Part shown: one piece after another, positions 62,956 through 64,000 of the stretch
Layout of the letters: the number at the start of each line of letters is the position of its first letter
How positions within the stretch are numbered: position 1 is the stretch's first letter
Source of the DNA: Pseudomonadota bacterium
Lineage (GTDB): Bacteria > Bdellovibrionota > Bacteriovoracia > Bacteriovoracales > Bacteriovoracaceae
Length of the DNA: 64,000 bases
Direction: 5' to 3'
Assembly (NCBI GenBank): GCA_027488375.1
Contig: JAIYBW010000003.1
Coordinates: 248,001 to 312,000, forward strand
Notes under the pieces: generated by a model
Database searches by the model: none
Seen by the model: the letters and a program-made list of their open reading frames with translations, nothing else
Told to the model about the DNA's origin: nothing
Program-made: the position numbers and the translations under genes

Positions 62956-63039
62956 CCCTCCAAAATTTTTTTCACCATGGGCTTGTCTAAGAGCAAGGGA
63001 CGGCCTATCTTCAGGCGACTATTTCATTGAGGTAATTTT

Positions 63040-63435
63040 ATGATCAAATTGTTACTCGTTGTTTGTCTTATGGGTCTTAACGCTTTTGCCGACCAGACAT
63101 GTTCAACTCAATCTTATGATTTTAGAATCACTGACTCCTATATCGAGGCTCAAGGTCGTGGTCTAGAAATTAAAGTTCCTTACCATCAGATGCGTTCTTT
63201 AAGCCAAAATTCTCGAAGCGATTTTAAGGCCATGGTCAAGCGATTATCCGATATTACACTAACTGATGAAGTATTATCTACAGATGAAGCTTCAAGACTT
63301 TATCGATTCTCTATCACCGTAGCTGATGATGTCGAGGAACTCATCACTCTTAAGTATATTAAGGGATATGATGCATCTGGAGTCCTTGTTGCCCGCTTCA
63401 TGATCAATCAGGATCGTGCCTACCGTTGTTTATAA
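63040..63435 (+). CDS. Small exported protein, unknown function
   Basis: 131 residues with a signal peptide (LLLVVCLMGLNAFA-DQ). The mature part is beta-rich with two Cys, one near the start (QTCSTQ) and one in the last residues (YRCL), likely a single disulfide closing the domain. SD GAGGTA. Six nt before the HAD gene, so co-transcribed. No family recognised. Confidence 0.72.
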   Translation: MIKLLLVVCLMGLNAFADQTCSTQSYDFRITDSYIEAQGRGLEIKVPYHQMRSLSQNSRSDFKAMVKRLSDITLTDEVLSTDEASRLYRFSITVADDVEELITLKYIKGYDASGVLVARFMINQDRAYRCL

Positions 63436-63441
63436 TTCTTA

Positions 63442-63906
63442 ATGGTTTTTCATGTCGTTTTTGATTGTGATGGGACATTAGTTGATACATCTTCAGCTAG
63501 ATATTCACTTTATCCTTCAATTAAAACGATTATAACGGACCTCTCTCAAGTTGCGGTCTTATCTATTTGGACTGCAAGAGATCGGGTATCGACTTTGAGA
63601 ATCCTGAATGAAAATCAAGTGTCTCAATTCTTTGAAGCCATCTATTCATCTGATGATTTATATCCAAAGCCTCATGTAAAAGGTCTTCAAGAGCTGACTT
63701 TTGGAGCTGAGAAATCGAAGGTATTTGTAATTGGTGATTCTAGCGTGGATATGATTGGAGCTAAAAATTTTGGAGCAAAGGGCATTGGGGCCTTGTGGAA
63801 TGGTCAATCTCAACCAAATCTCCTTCTTGAAGCAGGCGCGGATTATATAGCGGCAACACCCCAAGAATGCTTTCACTGGATTATGAGTCAACTGCAGGAT
63901 AGTTAA
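63442..63906 (+). CDS. HAD-superfamily phosphatase
   Basis: 154 residues. Motif I FDCDGTLVD, motif II LSIWTARD, motif III Lys in LYPKPHVKG, motif IV VIGDSSVDMIGAKN. Short for the Gph/beta-PGM group (usually ~210-220), because only a very small cap loop is present between motifs I and II; closer to the HisB-N/GmhB-like capless type in size. Substrate unknown. Follows a small exported protein gene by 6 nt. Confidence 0.86.
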   Translation: MVFHVVFDCDGTLVDTSSARYSLYPSIKTIITDLSQVAVLSIWTARDRVSTLRILNENQVSQFFEAIYSSDDLYPKPHVKGLQELTFGAEKSKVFVIGDSSVDMIGAKNFGAKGIGALWNGQSQPNLLLEAGADYIAATPQECFHWIMSQLQDS

Positions 63907-63974
63907 ATTCGACTCTTCGCGTTTTCTGCAAATTCATGTAAGATAGCCTAGTTTTAAATTGAGAGGAGTACCCG

Positions 63975-64000
63975 ATGTTCGATAATTTAAGTGAAAAATT
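63975..64000 (+). CDS. ffh: Start of signal recognition particle GTPase gene (cut by window end)
   Basis: The ATG at 63975 has a strong SD (GAGAGGAG). Only eight codons are visible, coding MFDNLSEK, which is the characteristic N-terminus of Ffh (MFDNLS...). The rest lies outside the window, so the call rests on this short match and is tentative. Confidence 0.6.

Noticed and set aside
1-64000. CRISPR arrays, IS elements, rRNA genes, other tRNAs
   Set aside because: No direct repeat arrays, transposases, terminal inverted repeats or rRNA sequence were seen by eye; only one tRNA was found.

Overview
The window looks like chromosomal DNA of a Gram-negative, A+T-rich, aerobically respiring bacterium. 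It carries BamB, outer-membrane beta-barrels, many lipoproteins with lipoboxes and an aa3-type cytochrome oxidase. It also has an unusually large share of exported hydrolases and exported proteins of no recognised family. That mix, together with small Lys-rich proteins and very large Cys-rich lipoproteins, is what I would expect from a Bdellovibrio-and-like organism, most likely of the Bacteriovoracales. The taxonomic call is inference; no rRNA is present. I see no prophage, IS element or CRISPR array.

Layout. 0-8.5 kb: a truncated membrane protein, a Cys-rich lipoprotein, an HU/IHF-type protein, an APC permease, a DUF2141 protein, tRNA-Cys, a lipoprotein with a Ca-loop, a GH84-type hexosaminidase, a 29-residue membrane peptide, a PilZ protein and an M23 peptidase. 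8.5-18.7 kb: a pair of exported helical proteins, a dicarboxylate/amino-acid symporter, a 38-residue basic protein, a YceI-like protein, a glycosyltransferase-like protein, a SpoU methyltransferase, heme A synthase (ctaA), a MntP-like exporter, threonine dehydratase and a Cys/Lys/Glu-rich lipoprotein. 18.7-25.2 kb: exported unknowns, a group II truncated haemoglobin, and an operon of an exported C26-like hydrolase with an exported M1-type peptidase.

25.4-33.0 kb is a long respiratory operon: two subunit III genes, subunits I, II and IV, a DUF420 (CtaM-like) protein, heme O synthase, a di-haem cytochrome c lipoprotein, Sco and three small proteins, one carrying CPNCH directly after its signal peptide. 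ctaA at 15.5 kb completes the heme A pathway.

33.0-40.1 kb: an exported APP1-like phosphatase, rpsD, a MAPEG protein, and a riboflavin operon (ribD-ribE-ribBA-ribH). The riboflavin operon is headed by a tyrosine-recombinase-like gene that lacks key catalytic residues and followed by an exported 2H-phosphoesterase-like gene. 40.2-49.0 kb: an ABC-F ATPase coupled to a lone cyclic-nucleotide-binding domain, then rnc-era-der, two outer-membrane proteins on the other strand, and a YfgM-like/BamB pair. The Der here has a ~115-residue acidic insertion in its second G domain.

49.1-64.0 kb: an M14 carboxypeptidase, an EVE-domain protein, lipoproteins, a 40-residue Lys-rich protein, an acyl-CoA thioesterase, and a 1757-residue Cys-rich lipoprotein with a possible lectin-like segment. 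Upstream of that lie a secreted helical protein that appears paralogous to the one at 8.5 kb and a Dus enzyme. The window ends with a small exported protein, a HAD phosphatase and the first codons of what looks like ffh.

Gene packing is tight. ATGA-type overlaps suggest translational coupling in several operons, and most convergent gene pairs overlap at their 3' ends. Several start codons have been moved from the longest open frame to a downstream ATG with a good Shine-Dalgarno (SD) sequence; each case is noted.
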